From the NCBI GenBank assembly GCA_037179515.1, contig JAXCGZ010003862.1:1-50000 (forward strand): DNA of 50,000 bases. The letters are read 5' to 3'. Within the stretch, counting starts at the first letter, position 1; the number at the start of each line of letters is the position of its first letter. The stretch is from Halocaridina rubra (lineage: Eukaryota; Arthropoda; Malacostraca; Decapoda; Atyidae). Below are positions 12,731 to 28,429 of the stretch, one piece after another. Position numbers and translations under genes: made by a program. The notes below the pieces were generated by a model, which ran no database searches, was not told the origin of the DNA, and saw only the letters and a program-made list of their open reading frames with translations.

Positions 12731-13258
12731 CATAAACAAGGAAATGTTCAGAAATATTTAAGTAACCTATGTGAGGCCAAAACTTGAATATGCAGCCCTC
12801 TTTTGGAATCCACACTTGAAAGAGCATGTAGTTAAGCCGGAAAAAGTTCAAAGACATGTCACGAAACTGGTGCCAGAAATACGCAATCTCAGTTATGATG
12901 AGAGGCAGAGGGAATTAGATTACCATCACTCGAAGCTAGAAGACTGAGGGGGGTTGTGGTGACAGTCTTTAAATTCCTTCATGGTAATGATAGAATGGAT
13001 AGGGATCGATATTTTGATATGGCTGACACTAGAACTGGAGGTCATAGTTTGAAGCTTCGTAAGATGTAAGTAAGTACTTTTTTAGTGTAAGAGTATTTGA
13101 TAATTGGAATTCGCTAAGCGAGGAGGTAGTTAATGCTAAATCAATCCATAGCTTTAAGGACAAGTATGATAAGTGTCACTAAGTACAAAATGGAAGCGAC
13201 CAGGAGACGGGAAATTACGAGCTTGGGGCTCTTTCCCGTTAACACAATTAGGTAATCA
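12731..13258 (+). mobile_element. CR1/L2-like LINE 3' end, tandem copy 1
   Basis: Frames read YVRPKLEYAALFWNPHLKEH, then KVQRHVTKLVPEIRNLSYDE and later SKLED, WN.LSEEVVNAKSIHSFKD. This is the conserved region after the reverse transcriptase of CR1/L2-type non-LTR elements. Frameshifts and stops show it is dead. It ends in ACACAATTAGGTAATCACAC and then a CA array. Only the last 530 bp are present (5' truncation). A nearly identical copy follows 574 bp downstream. Confidence 0.85.
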
Positions 13259-13304
13259 CACACACACACACACACACACAAACGCACACACACACAAACA
13301 CACA
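13259..13304. repeat. (CA)n between tandem LINE copies
   Basis: Imperfect CA array (AAACGCACAC interruptions), shorter and more irregular than the one at 12657. Confidence 0.95.
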
Positions 13305-13832
13305 CATAAACAAGGAAATGTTCAGAAATATTTAAGTAACCCATGTGAGGCCAAAACTTGAATATGCAGCCCTCTTTTGGAATCCACACTTGAAAGAGCA
13401 TGTAGTTAAGCCGGAAAAAGTTCAAAGACATGCCACGAAACTGGTGCCAGAAATACGCAATCTCAGTTATGATGAGAGGCAGAGGGAATTAGATTACCAT
13501 CACTCGAAGCTAGAAGACTGAGGGGGGTTGTGGTGACAGTCTTGAAATTCCTTCATGGTAATGATAGAATGGATAGGGATCGATATTTTGATATGGCTGA
13601 CACTAGAACTGGAGGTCATAGTTTGAAGCTTCGTAAGATGTAAGTAAGTACTTTTTTAGTGTAAGAGTATTTGATAATTGGAATTCGCTAAGCGAGGAGG
13701 TAGTTAATGCTAAATCAATCCATAGCTTTAAGGACAGGTATGATAAGTGTCACTAAGTACAAAATGGAAGCGAGCAGGAGACGGGAAATTACGAGCTTTG
13801 GGTTCTTTCCCGTTAACACAATTAGGTAATCA
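13305..13832 (+). mobile_element. CR1/L2-like LINE 3' end, tandem copy 2
   Basis: The same 528 bp as 12731-13258 with no indel that I can find and about seven substitutions (for example CCTATG/CCCATG near the start). About 98-99% identity by eye, together with shared frameshifts, means tandem duplication of an already dead, truncated element and not two insertions. Confidence 0.85.
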
Positions 13833-13852
13833 CACACACACACACACACACC

Positions 13853-13947
<95 letters not shown>
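13833..13947. repeat. (CA)n then (TA)n microsatellite
   Basis: CA run to about 13875 (one CC interruption) followed directly by TA to 13947. It continues the 3' tail of the second LINE copy. Confidence 0.96.
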
Positions 13948-13950
<3 letters not shown>

Positions 13951-15024
13951 ATTTGTGTGTGCATCTGAAAATATATTAATTGAAAATAAAATTATATTTA
14001 ATAAATGTTACTTCCAAATTGCACTACTTATTGGTACGGTGACTTAAATGACACAAAAATGTAAGATATGAAAAGATAGCATCCTTGAAATCATACGCAG
14101 TGATGCAGTCACGTGTAAACAAATAAACAAACAAAATAAGTCAGTCGTTAAGAGAATGACAAAAGTGTATGTGATCCAAACTACACTTACTCTTTAAATT
14201 GTAAAATGCAAATATATTCTTAATAAATTTTACCCTTCCTTAGTATTTCTAAATATTGAAGTATACATTTGGATAATACGAATACTAAATGATTGACACT
14301 ATAGCAATAAAAGAGATGGTAATTCCGCTCTTCCTTGTTCCGGAAAAGTCTGGTGTAGAAATGGGTCAGAAAAGAGTAGGTGACAACTTTGATCGTTGTC
14401 TCTGATTCTTTATGTTAGAGGAATGTACAAGCGTGTCATGAATTTCTGAAAATACAAGTTGATTTAATTTGGAAAATATACTCAATATAAATAAATGTCT
14501 TTTCTTTCGAACGTATATGCAACAAAATAAAGGTGAAGTTTATTTTAGTTATATTTTTTTCTCTCCAAATATTACATATAATATGGGCCTTGTAAAGCTG
14601 ATATAAACTGGTGAAAAAGGCTATCGAATAAACTGGGTTCAGCACTTTCATTCCTTTTCTCTGTTGATTTTTTATATATTATTACACAGGCCTAACGAAA
14701 CGTAGAGCTGAAAATTAAACAGAATTTTGCTTAAAAGGAATTATTAACTCTGGTATTAAAGAAGATTCATCTTCATCAGGCCAACCATGTATTTATTCGC
14801 TAATTTTGCACCTACAGTAGTTATTGAAACCACACTAGCGTCTTTAATTTCATTTTCCATAGGCCTTTCTTCATCCATCCAAAACTACTTAAAAAATCAG
14901 AGATGTGTAAATTTAATTACCAGTAATAGGACATTGTGATTCTGAGATGGTTTGAGCATGTGCTGAGGAGGGTTAAGAATTTCTTGGAAGATTGCTAATG
15001 AGGATAAAGCTGAGATTGATCCGC
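13948..15024. other. No gene seen; weak RT-like scrap near 14940
   Basis: AT-rich sequence. At 14935-14990 one + frame reads IVILRWFEHVLRRVKNFLED, reminiscent of the RWFGHV motif that follows the reverse transcriptase in several LINE clades. It is too short to call a feature of its own. Confidence 0.35.
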
Positions 15025-15544
15025 TTATGCTGGCGTCACACATAGCCAAAATTCTCGACCCGACTCTTAAAACCGTCTAAAGACGGAATCCTCCTGGCAG
15101 CAATGACGTCATTACGATAATCGGGTATAATTTTTCGTCCGCATACGACGGAATCCTAACGGTCCTACGTAGTTTAAAAAAATTGAGGGGGTCCTGAACC
15201 GTCGTGGAGGGCCTACGATAATTGGCTGCTGCACCCAATAATCTCCGTGATTCAGAAGACCAAATCAGTCGTAGAAGACTGTGTACGACAGGTAAGATCG
15301 ATCTTCTTGATAGTACGTGGGCGTAGGAGAAGGTGTACGCCCGTGTACAATCCAGAGGATCGATCCTACCCGGCGTACGCAGTCCTCCGGGTCTGGAACC
15401 GTTAAAAATTAAAAAATTCGCTTATACGTCTGGCAGCGCAGTACGAAAAGACAGCGCGCGTATGCGTGGTCTCATTTCTGACAACCCAGTCCTGGGCGTT
15501 CAGTTTTCCTGGTCCGCTTGCCGCATTTCTTATTGTTTTAGCAT

Positions 15545-15650
15545 GATATTCTTCTTTTTCTTCTTCTTCTTATTATTATTATTATTATTATTATAGTATT
15601 ATTATTATTATTGTTGTTGTTGTTGTTGCTGTTGTTGTTATTGTTGTTTG
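15545..15650. repeat. (TTC)n-(TTA)n-(TTG)n inside the TIR element
   Basis: Trinucleotide array with successive CTT, ATT and GTT units. Confidence 0.93.
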
Positions 15651-15986
15651 ATGTTAATGTACAGACACGTTTCTTTGAGTGAGCATTAAGAAAAAAAACA
15701 TTTCCTGTCTGCTTTCTATGTACAAAATATAACAATCGTTCTTAATATATATCAAGCTCTTTATAGGTAAATGTCTCATATAATTCCTCATTTCTTTCAC
15801 TGTGTTCTTGATATGATGTGCATTTATATTTTCCCTCATATCAAAATATGAATTAATCAGATCCATAAATGTGTCAAACAAAATATATGAAATATATTAA
15901 CATACATGGCCAACATATATTTACTTATATATATAAGTAGCTGAAGTGCCAAATATATAAATCAGGGTTATACTTTCACAAATATC

Positions 15987-15988
<2 letters not shown>

Positions 15989-16069
<81 letters not shown>
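15989..16069. repeat. (TA)n inside the TIR element
   Basis: Pure TA run of about 80 bp. Confidence 0.97.
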
Positions 16070-16072
<3 letters not shown>

Positions 16073-16538
16073 CACTAGGATCAATTCTAACATAATTATA
16101 TAAATGGAAAAGTAAGGGCAAATATAACTACATTATTAAATGTAAAATATTAAACTTAATATCTTCTCAGTATAATATAATGAAAATGAACAACCCCCTA
16201 CAAACGTGTACGTTCCCCTACGATGGGTAGGGAGTGTCGGGAGCATGGTTGGCCCAGTCGTAATAGTCAAAAATTTAAATTTCCCGTTTTCTATGATGAG
16301 ACTTACGTTTGCGTATGATCAGTCGTACGCTAAATTACGCGTCCAAACTACTCCGTACGATTGCAATTACGATCCATAGGAATGCTTACGAGGACGTATG
16401 ACGCACTTCCGACAGGCACAGGAATGCACCTGTCGGCTAAAAAATCTGCCGGATCTCCTAGGATTGAGCGAAGATTCCGTCGGAACGCGGTCTTAAGAGT
16501 CGGGTCGGGAGTTTTGGCTATGTGTGACGCCAGCATTA

Positions 16539-17286
<748 letters not shown>

Positions 17287-17324
17287 CTAAATATTACGAA
17301 AATATAAAAACAAACAAGAGATAG

Positions 17325-17475
17325 ATGAATAGAGGTTAGCAACGAAGGAAACTTGACACAATGAAGTGCTGAGATCTTTCAGACTATTACAGCCCATCTG
17401 GCGATGAATTATAATATAGTATGATAGATCTCAGCACTCCGTCGTTTCATTCTTCTTTCGTAGCTAACCTCTGTT

Positions 17476-17480
<5 letters not shown>
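17325..17480. repeat. Palindromic repeat, copy 1 (GCTGAGATCT arms)
   Basis: The left arm runs AGAGGTTAGCAACGAAGGAA ... AGTGCTGAGATCT, and the right arm AGATCTCAGCACT ... TTCTTTCGTAGCTAACCTCT, its imperfect reverse complement. The loop is about 45 bp. A related palindrome lies at 46710-46870. No ORF. Probably a small non-autonomous mobile element. Confidence 0.75.

Positions 17481-17541
<61 letters not shown>
17478..17541. repeat. (TA)n microsatellite
   Basis: TA run with a short TG tail. It starts at the right end of the palindrome. Confidence 0.96.
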
Positions 17542-17543
<2 letters not shown>

Positions 17544-17555
17544 TGTGTGTGTGTT

Positions 17556-19200
17556 CTTTTGACACTTTGAGAGTATCCAACGTGAAGATTTGCGTAATTT
17601 CCTCTTTGACTTCCAATGGGATTACTCCTGCTTTCAGTCCCGCAACCCTGATGATATAGCCCTAAAAGTTGCCAAGATCATAACCTCGGAAATGGAGGCA
17701 TACGTCCCCTCCTCTACGAAAACTTTTTTCCCCCTAACCCTGGTTTGACTGTGGTTGCTCCATGGCTATTCAAGCCAGGAATCGAGCACACCTGTCGTAC
17801 CAAGCCTCTCCTTCTGATTTAGCTAAGAATTGCTGTACTGCTCAGATTCGAAGGTCTAAGTCTTCCTTTTAAGAATGAAAGTTGATTACCTTAACTTCTC
17901 TCCCACTGACATATGTTTTTGCTCCTTAGCCAAAAATCTCTCAGAAAACTTCAGTAACTCAAGCTTTCCTCCTCTCATTCGTTCTGATTGATGGTTCTAT
18001 AACTTGCTCTCCCACTGACAAAGCCACTCTGTTTGGCTCTCTTTTTTCTGCCAACTCTTCTGTAAACGATTCTAATGCACCTATCCTCTCAAGCTTTACC
18101 AATCTCCCTTATACTTTCTTCACGCAAAGTGCATAAGGTTCTTCGCTCACTGAATACAAACAAAACATCTGATCCCGATGGTATCCCTGCAAGGTTCCTT
18201 ACTAAGTTTGCACATGAACTGGCTCCTGTGCTTTGCCATCTTTTTTGCCTCATTCTCTCAAGCAGTATCTATCCATCATCTTGGAAGCAACCTTTTCCTA
18301 AGATGGGTGACTGCTCTATTCCTTCAAACTACCTACCTATTGTCCTAGCCTCACCAATTGCTAAAGTTTTCGAAACTTTGCTCATTGCTCACTTCTTGAA
18401 ATGCCTTGAATCTAACTCACTTATCTCCGATCCCTAGTACGGCTTCCACAAGGCAAGTCCACTGGTGACCTCATGTCCTATCTTACTAATGTATAGTCAT
18501 CTTCTCTGAGGAACTATGGGGAAACCTTTGTCATCGCCCTTGATATCTCTAAAGCTTTTGACAGAGTCTAGCACAAGGCTCTGTTGGCCAAATTCCCTGC
18601 CTATGACTTTGCCCCTTCTCTCTGTTCTCTGATTTCTAGTTTTCTTTCTGACCATTTTATATCTGTAGTTGTTGACGGTGCAACATCTACCCTGTTACCA
18701 GTGGTGTTCCAGAGGTCTCTGTTCTTGCACCTACTCTGTTCATTCTCTTCATCAATTATCTTCTACAATCCCCATCTTCCTCTTTTCTTCACGCCTTTGC
18801 CGACGATTCTACCCTTCATTTTTCATCTGCCTTTTCTACACAACCTTCATCTCCTATTCGTAATCAGTCTCATATCGCTTTTTCTTCTACTCTTAACTCC
18901 GATTTGCAGAGGGTATCTGAGTGAGGCTACTTAAAATTTAGTTAAATTCAATGCCTCCAAGATACAGTTTCTGGCTATCTCTTTATCATCTTTTCCTTCC
19001 GATAGCCCTATTGTCTTCGAAACTATCGAAATTTACCTTCTTAATTCTAATAATATATTAGGAATCCATATAACCTCTAACTTGTCTTGGAGGAATCACA
19101 TAATACAAATTTCTAAATTTTCATCCAAAAAATTGGTGGGTTTGTTTCGTTTTCGCCATTACTTTTCCTCTTTACGGTTTCAATAAAGCATTCGCCAGTG

Positions 19201-19203
<3 letters not shown>
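17556..19203 (+). pseudogene. jockey-like LINE fragment (RT region), decayed
   Basis: Frames give WHFE.....REDLRNFLFDF, then VLRSLNTNKTSDPDGIPARF (RT start, 18140-18200), FVIALDISKAFDRV with a TAG in the following HKALL motif (18526-18575), and FADDSTLHFS near 18796-18825, which is the RT active-site box (F/YADD). LGIHITSNLSWRNHI follows at about 19060-19100. It is collinear with the minus-strand copy at 34143-37480. The endonuclease part is absent, and it breaks at a (TA)n array near 19204. Multiple frameshifts and stops make it a pseudogene. Confidence 0.9.
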
Positions 19204-19281
<78 letters not shown>

Positions 19282-19316
19282 TCAACGGTTTCAATAAAGC
19301 ATTCGCCAGTGTTGAA
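19174..19316. repeat. 32-bp direct repeat flanking (TA)n
   Basis: ACGGTTTCAATAAAGCATTC, continuing to GCCAGTGTTGAA, occurs perfectly at 19174-19205 and 19285-19316, separated by about 72 bp of TA and AAAGCTCA. Confidence 0.9.
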
Positions 19317-19477
19317 GACAAATTTAAATGGATATATTGGAAGCACCGGAAGTGACCACTTGTGAGTGCGCAGGACATTGCCTCAAGTCTTGCGTTTCTT
19401 GTATGTTGCTTCATAGTTATGCAGAATATCTAAATTATTGCACAGAATTCTTAAGTTTTGTTAAGGTTTGCTTTTAT

Positions 19478-19483
<6 letters not shown>

Positions 19484-19569
<86 letters not shown>
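19484..19569. repeat. (TA)n microsatellite
   Basis: Pure TA run of about 86 bp. The 550 bp that follow hold no gene. Confidence 0.97.
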
Positions 19570-19571
<2 letters not shown>

Positions 19572-20122
19572 GAATTGTCAGTAATCTTCGTCTCTATTAC
19601 GTAGGTAGCTTAATTCCTGAGTTTGACTCTTGCAACTTTTATTCGCTAGAGCCACTTTGGAGGAGTGTCATCCTTCGCATGGTAGACCCTGTTAACTTAG
19701 CAGGCCCAGTTAGAACAGATAGACTTATGGCATAAATTTTAGAACAGTGTCCAAACGCTTAAAAAAAATATACGCCCTTTCAGTCTCACGCAAGTAAAAG
19801 AAAAAAGGTTTTTAAAATAATTTTTCGAGTTTGCATCAGGACACCAAAGTTAGTGCATTGCTATATTTTGACATGCGTAATTTTTTTTTTTATATGTTGT
19901 GAATTCATGATAAACGAGAACTTGAAAGGTTCAGATAGTCTTCATGGTGTACTCACCATTAATCTGTTTAATTCATTTCTTATTTATTTGTTTGTTTGTT
20001 TACCTACGGTTGCACAATTGTGTTTGACTTTATTGATATATCAGTAGACGTTATTCTTTGTTTTATTTAATGTTAAATATCATTTTATCATTTTATAAGT
20101 ATGCAAAACATTTCGTATTTTT

Positions 20123-20200
20123 ACCTCCTGTTGTCGGGATTTGAACCTGTGACTTGTAGAACAGGAGACCACATTGTTTAGGAGACGAATAGCAAAATGT
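20123..20200 (-). mobile_element. tRNA-like SINE head or tRNA pseudogene
   Basis: The minus strand carries GGTTCAAATCCCG (perfect B-box form). GTCTCCT and AGGAGGT, at the expected tRNA ends, can pair over 7 bp with two G-U pairs. The D and T arms are poor, so a working tRNA is unlikely. It may be a SINE head, but I see no SINE body on the 3' side. Confidence 0.45.
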
Positions 20201-20618
20201 GCGTGGTACGCTTGGGGGGGGGGGGCATAGTAATTTTGACATATTTGCCTCTTTTAAAGATGCCAAGTGAGTTATGTAAATCTCGACTGATAGCATCTTG
20301 GAGATATGTCTCCCAGTGAGTTTTAGTTTAGAGTGGCATTTGATTGAGGGGCAGTGCCACAGGGCCACCTTTAATAATGAACTGACAAGGTTTTGCATTC
20401 CTTTTCCTTTCCTTCTCTCTCTTCGCTCTCTGTCCCACTCACACTCTTCATTTTCTTTCCTATTCCATTTATGGGAATAGACCTTTCTGTAAGTTCTTCT
20501 CATATACAAAGAAAATAGAAATTTCATTTTGTGTGTGTGTGGATATGTTTTTTTTCTTGTTTGCATAAATTGTAGGTTTTGAATAAAATTTCATGTTTAT
20601 CGTGTTCTACAAAATACT

Positions 20619-20690
20619 CTTTCTTCTTCTTTGTCTTTAACTTTAACCCATTTCTCTATGGGGTCGCTGTTTCTTGCTAACCTTTTCATC
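20619..20690 (-). mobile_element. RTE-type LINE 3' end fragment
   Basis: Reverse-complemented, it reads AGCAAGAAACAGCGACCCCA, TAGAGAAATGGG and then an AAG-rich end. This resembles the 3' ends at 26640-26733 and 47816-47880 (ARGAAACATCGACCCCACAT, AAAGTGGGAAAA, then AAG repeats). Confidence 0.55.
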
Positions 20691-22045
<1,355 letters not shown>

Positions 22046-23031
22046 TTAATAGTATTATGCTTCTTGTATATCACATAGTTACAATGACAATAGTCCTTCG
22101 TAGAAGTTATTACCTATTGCTGTCTATGTTAGAAGAAAACGTAAGCTGGAAATGTGAAAATCGTACATATTGTAAGGAGAAGAACCCTCCACTCTGGCCA
22201 TAATGACTCATCGCGACTTCATGAAAACTTGCTTCGAAATGGGATACATTGTAAGACTGAAATTTAAAATGCGATGCAGGAATGATTTCTCAAAAGACAT
22301 TCCAGTCTGTCTATCGCAATTATCTTGTCTCTTCTCCGAGAAGAATTGGTACAATATTTTATGGAAAAATGTTTATGAAGAGGAATAAAACAGGGATGTT
22401 ATTGTGAGAGGTTGTATTGCAAAATGCTTCTTGCTACATTGCACGATAACCACATTTTGTGGTAAAAAGAAAACAGAAAAGAAAAGAAAAGAAGGAAAAG
22501 CCCAACTTCTGACAGGTTTCATCATATCACGTCTGCTGACTGCCACAAATGGTAGAAAAAGACGAGATGGCTTTTGCAGGCAGAAGAGAGAAGCAACGGA
22601 AAGGAGGAGACAGAGAGAGAGAGAGAAAAAAAGGTACTTTTTATCTCAGATAAAAGGTCTCTTCTTTGCCTCCTTTTGTGCCATTCTCGAGGGTGAAAGA
22701 GTACGAGAGTATGCTGATGGAATTTCTCTAGAGATTTTCTTTCTCTTCTTTCCCGTTTCTTAATATTTCTTGCCCAAGATAATAGTATGGGCGTCGTCCT
22801 CTACAATTTGTGTATTGGAGTAGAAATGACGTCACGTTATACTGCGTGGTTACGTTTTTAATATATGAGTATGTTATTGACTGTTATTAGTGTTGCTTTT
22901 CATTTTTGATGGTAAGTGTTGGGTTTCCTTTCGTACTGTCTTGAGCTCGTAGTTGAGTCTGACATATCTTATGTTTGTATTGCTTTAACATTATTATTTG
23001 AGCTATGTTAATTATTTAATATTGTGTACAC

Positions 23032-23053
23032 TATCTATCTATCTATCTATCTA

Positions 23054-23119
<66 letters not shown>
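23032..23119. repeat. (ATCT)n-(TA)n microsatellite
   Basis: ATCT tetranucleotide repeat to about 23058 passing into TA. Confidence 0.96.
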
Positions 23120-23123
<4 letters not shown>

Positions 23124-23296
23124 AGAGCTGTATTCCTCCTTATAAGGATTGGCTGAATCAAATTAAACTACCCCGACTTTTTTGCGGGAAGAAAATTCAG
23201 TGGATGCATTTCCCAGTCCCCTCGCTCCGTCCCATATATTCGATTTTTATGACATTTAGGGGAATACGAAGTAAGTATTCTTACTCCTCCCAGAGG

Positions 23297-23299
<3 letters not shown>

Positions 23300-23379
<80 letters not shown>
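23300..23379. repeat. (TA)n microsatellite
   Basis: Pure TA run of about 80 bp. Confidence 0.97.
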
Positions 23380-23385
<6 letters not shown>

Positions 23386-23445
23386 TGCAGAGAAGAGATG
23401 CATTAAAATATATGTACTTATTAGGCACTATGTTTCGTGAAGTAG

Positions 23446-23688
23446 GTTTCCTAATGGCACCGCAGCCCGTTGTGATACTACAGCTGATAGGACTTTTGGA
23501 TTTAAATAGGACTGTCCAGGACAGTCGATATTAAGTCTTCCTTAAGTTATGTTTTTTCTATGCATACCGAATATTCTTGGATATTCGTTACCCATCTCTT
23601 ATTATCCCTTCACATCTGACAAGTCACAACACTCCATCTGTTTCTCTTTACTCATTATTTTCTTCGTGCCCTGGCCTGATGAGGGCAG
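23446..23688 (+). repeat. Unclassified dispersed repeat, copy 1
   Basis: Collinear with 47326-47580 in the same orientation. Shared blocks are GTTG.GATACTACAGCTGA, ACATCTGACAAGTCACAACA (near match), ACCGAATATTCTT.GATATTCG and GGCC.GATGAGGGCA. No coding motif and no clear terminal repeats. Confidence 0.8.
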
Positions 23689-23715
23689 AGAGATTAACGT
23701 GTTTGTGTTTATTAA

Positions 23716-24260
<545 letters not shown>

Positions 24261-24407
24261 AATCAATCAATCAATGATTAGTTAAATTTTGCCAAAAGCC
24301 TTTTCTTCCATTGGTGCTTCACTTAATGGAGGCCCTGGAGGTATTGGAGACATTAGAATAAACCTTCAATTTTAGAATCTTTGTAAATTTTCTGAGAAAA
24401 TCGATAC

Positions 24408-24409
<2 letters not shown>

Positions 24410-24480
<71 letters not shown>
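24410..24480. repeat. (GA)n microsatellite
   Basis: Pure GA run of about 70 bp. Confidence 0.97.
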
Positions 24481-24485
<5 letters not shown>

Positions 24486-24566
24486 AGTTGCTGAATTAGT
24501 CGTCAAGGATGCTAGAAACTCCCTTTTAAATGGTTGACATAAAGTCTTACGAAAAGGATGAGCGAG

Positions 24567-24860
<294 letters not shown>

Positions 24861-25163
24861 TGTGTCATTGTAATACAGTGTTTTGTCTCATGTTAAGAAA
24901 ATTTGTGATGAAAAATGTCTACTGAAACTTTGTAACCGAATGAAAGCTAAAACAAAGTAATATTATTTTCTTGCGTCAAGAGAGTTATTTACTCGTAATG
25001 TAATTGCACTTATAAACTGGAGTTGTGTTTATTTCGTGATTTTCTTTATCATATTCTTGTGGCATTTGGCTCGCGCGAATAGAGTTCTAACGATTCCAAC
25101 CACAGACTTTTGTTTGTTTACAGGTAATGTCAACACATTTTCCTTCCAATCCACCTGTAAAAA

Positions 25164-25167
<4 letters not shown>

Positions 25168-25232
<65 letters not shown>
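25168..25232. repeat. (GA)n microsatellite
   Basis: Pure GA run of about 65 bp. Confidence 0.97.
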
Positions 25233-25236
<4 letters not shown>

Positions 25237-25362
25237 CATTGTGATATGCTTCACCTTTGGTATCTATATTACCTTTTGCAATATTTTTAAAGTTATTGTA
25301 TCTGTGTATAGTTAGGCTTTAAATTGTTGTTTCATATTGTGTCTCTTTTTCCCACTTTCCTG

Positions 25363-25365
<3 letters not shown>

Positions 25366-25457
<92 letters not shown>
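25366..25457. repeat. (TA)n microsatellite
   Basis: Pure TA run of about 92 bp. Confidence 0.97.
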
Positions 25458-25460
<3 letters not shown>

Positions 25461-25523
25461 TGATGATTTACCTTGTGAGTTGATGTATATTAACGCTCTG
25501 CCGAAATAGCTGTCTTATAATTT

Positions 25524-25633
<110 letters not shown>

Positions 25634-25796
25634 TTTTTCATGGGCATAAGGATTGCTCTAATTTTCGATATCCATATTTCTACTGAATGTTTTTTGTATA
25701 TCCATCAGACTGATTTATTATAATATTTACGTTTTTCCTAATTAAACTGAAAATCGCAAAAGAAAACTATTTTTAATGTTTCTTCTCGCAATAATG

Positions 25797-25799
<3 letters not shown>

Positions 25800-25868
<69 letters not shown>
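25800..25868. repeat. (CT)n microsatellite
   Basis: Pure CT run of about 69 bp. Confidence 0.97.
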
Positions 25869-25872
<4 letters not shown>

Positions 25873-26039
25873 GGGAATATTCTGATATTCTGATAAAGTC
25901 AAAAGGTGTTCAAATAGGTTACTGCGCACTTCACTGATGAATACAATTGTGGCAGATTACTGTCGCTATTTGCTGATGAAATTGCTTTTTTATAGTCTGT
26001 TTATTATCGCCCGATCCTTAAACCAAAACCTCATTTTTA

Positions 26040-27154
<1,115 letters not shown>

Positions 27155-27705
27155 ATATATATTTATATATTATTATTATTATTATTTTTTTTTTTATAAT
27201 CCATTTAGAACTTGGATTTGCTTACGATTTAGGAGTCAGGCATTTAACATCACTGCCATGTATGATTGTTCGTCCAGCTCATCCCACCTGATCAGTGTGT
27301 TGGATGACGTTCCGCCTATGTAAACAATGAAAAGGATGTGGGCTGTTGTACGCTGTCGAGTGGGTGGACGGAATAGACCTGTCAACTTAATTACCTCTGT
27401 GACTACTCTTTTAGATAGGTTATAGGTAGTTTTGAAACTGAATCTATGTCCGTAACTTTGTGAAGAAAGACTTTAAAAAGATGGCTTAAATTATTTTATG
27501 GTTGGCAAAATTCATGGGAGTAATATCACACAAAACTTCATAAAAATGAATATCTAGACTTTTTTTTTATATTATAATATGTACCATGAAGTAACTTTGA
27601 ATTTCTGATTGAATTGTTTTCATGTTTTAAAGGCTATCATAAGCTGTATGTTGAATTATTGTTCATTATGACTACAGGAGGTAATGGGTATTTTATCGTA
27701 TTACC

Positions 27706-27708
<3 letters not shown>
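27155..27708. other. No gene seen
   Basis: Short ATT and poly-T runs at 27164-27198, otherwise AT-rich unique sequence. Confidence 0.5.

Positions 27709-27785
<77 letters not shown>
27709..27785. repeat. (TA)n microsatellite
   Basis: Pure TA run of about 77 bp. Confidence 0.97.
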
Positions 27786-27788
<3 letters not shown>

Positions 27789-27867
27789 GGGAGTATAACT
27801 GCTCCCCAAACTGTTTCTTTTTTTTATGTCGGCTACCCCCACTTTTAAAGGGGAAACAGCCACGGTA

Positions 27868-27891
27868 TATGTATGTATGTATGTATATATA

Positions 27892-27967
<76 letters not shown>

Positions 27968-28009
27968 TATCTCTATCTATCTGTCTATCTATATCTATCT
28001 ATCTATATA

Positions 28010-28044
<35 letters not shown>

Positions 28045-28045
28045 A

Positions 28046-28107
<62 letters not shown>
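27868..28107. repeat. (TATG)n-(TA)n-(ATCT)n-(TA)n compound array
   Basis: TATG units 27868-27887, TA to 27964, an irregular ATCT/ATCTGTCT block to 28047, then TA to 28107. Confidence 0.95.
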
Positions 28108-28113
<6 letters not shown>

Positions 28114-28429
28114 TCTTTTAGGTATTTTCTCCTTTTCTTCAGTCCTTATGTCTATTTTTGTAGTATTTATGTGATTCTCGCGAATTTCACGCTCGGCGCA
28201 CACAATCACACACACACATGCACTCTTTGTCAAAAAAATTAAGATTTTTGAAGTGAGGAGTTTCAAGAGATAGAATTTTCACTCTTGACTGTTATATTTT
28301 GCATATATATTTGCATTCTCTCTGTGCACGACTCTGACAAGAAGTGCTTATTGATGGCGAATTGTTACAGATGGATCCAAATCGTATTGTTTAAATGCTT
28401 CATTGTTTAAAGTAATGTAGTGGAGTAGA

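Larger units (their letters stand above)
15028..16535. mobile_element. 1508-bp non-autonomous DNA transposon with about 65-bp TIRs and TTA duplication
   Basis: The left end reads TGCTGGCGTCACACATAGCC, and the right end is its exact reverse complement over that stretch. Homology goes on through AAAAYTCYCGACCCGACTCT to GACGGAATC. TTA flanks both sides (15025-15027, 16536-16538), a 3-bp target duplication. Both subterminal regions are crowded with TACG/CGTA motifs. There is no transposase frame; the centre holds TTC/TTA/TTG repeats (15545-15650) and (TA)n (15989-16069). A TTA (TWA-type) duplication is typical of PIF/Harbinger-like elements, but the superfamily assignment is inference. Confidence 0.85.

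Noticed and set aside
14935..14990. RWFEHVLR as a separate LINE remnant
   Set aside because: About 20 codons only, with no collinear support upstream or downstream.
22404..22763. 119-codon basic Lys/Arg/Glu-rich frame as a small nuclear protein
   Set aside because: The charge comes from a purine-rich GAGA/AAAG tract, and no splice site, homolog or conserved start is visible.
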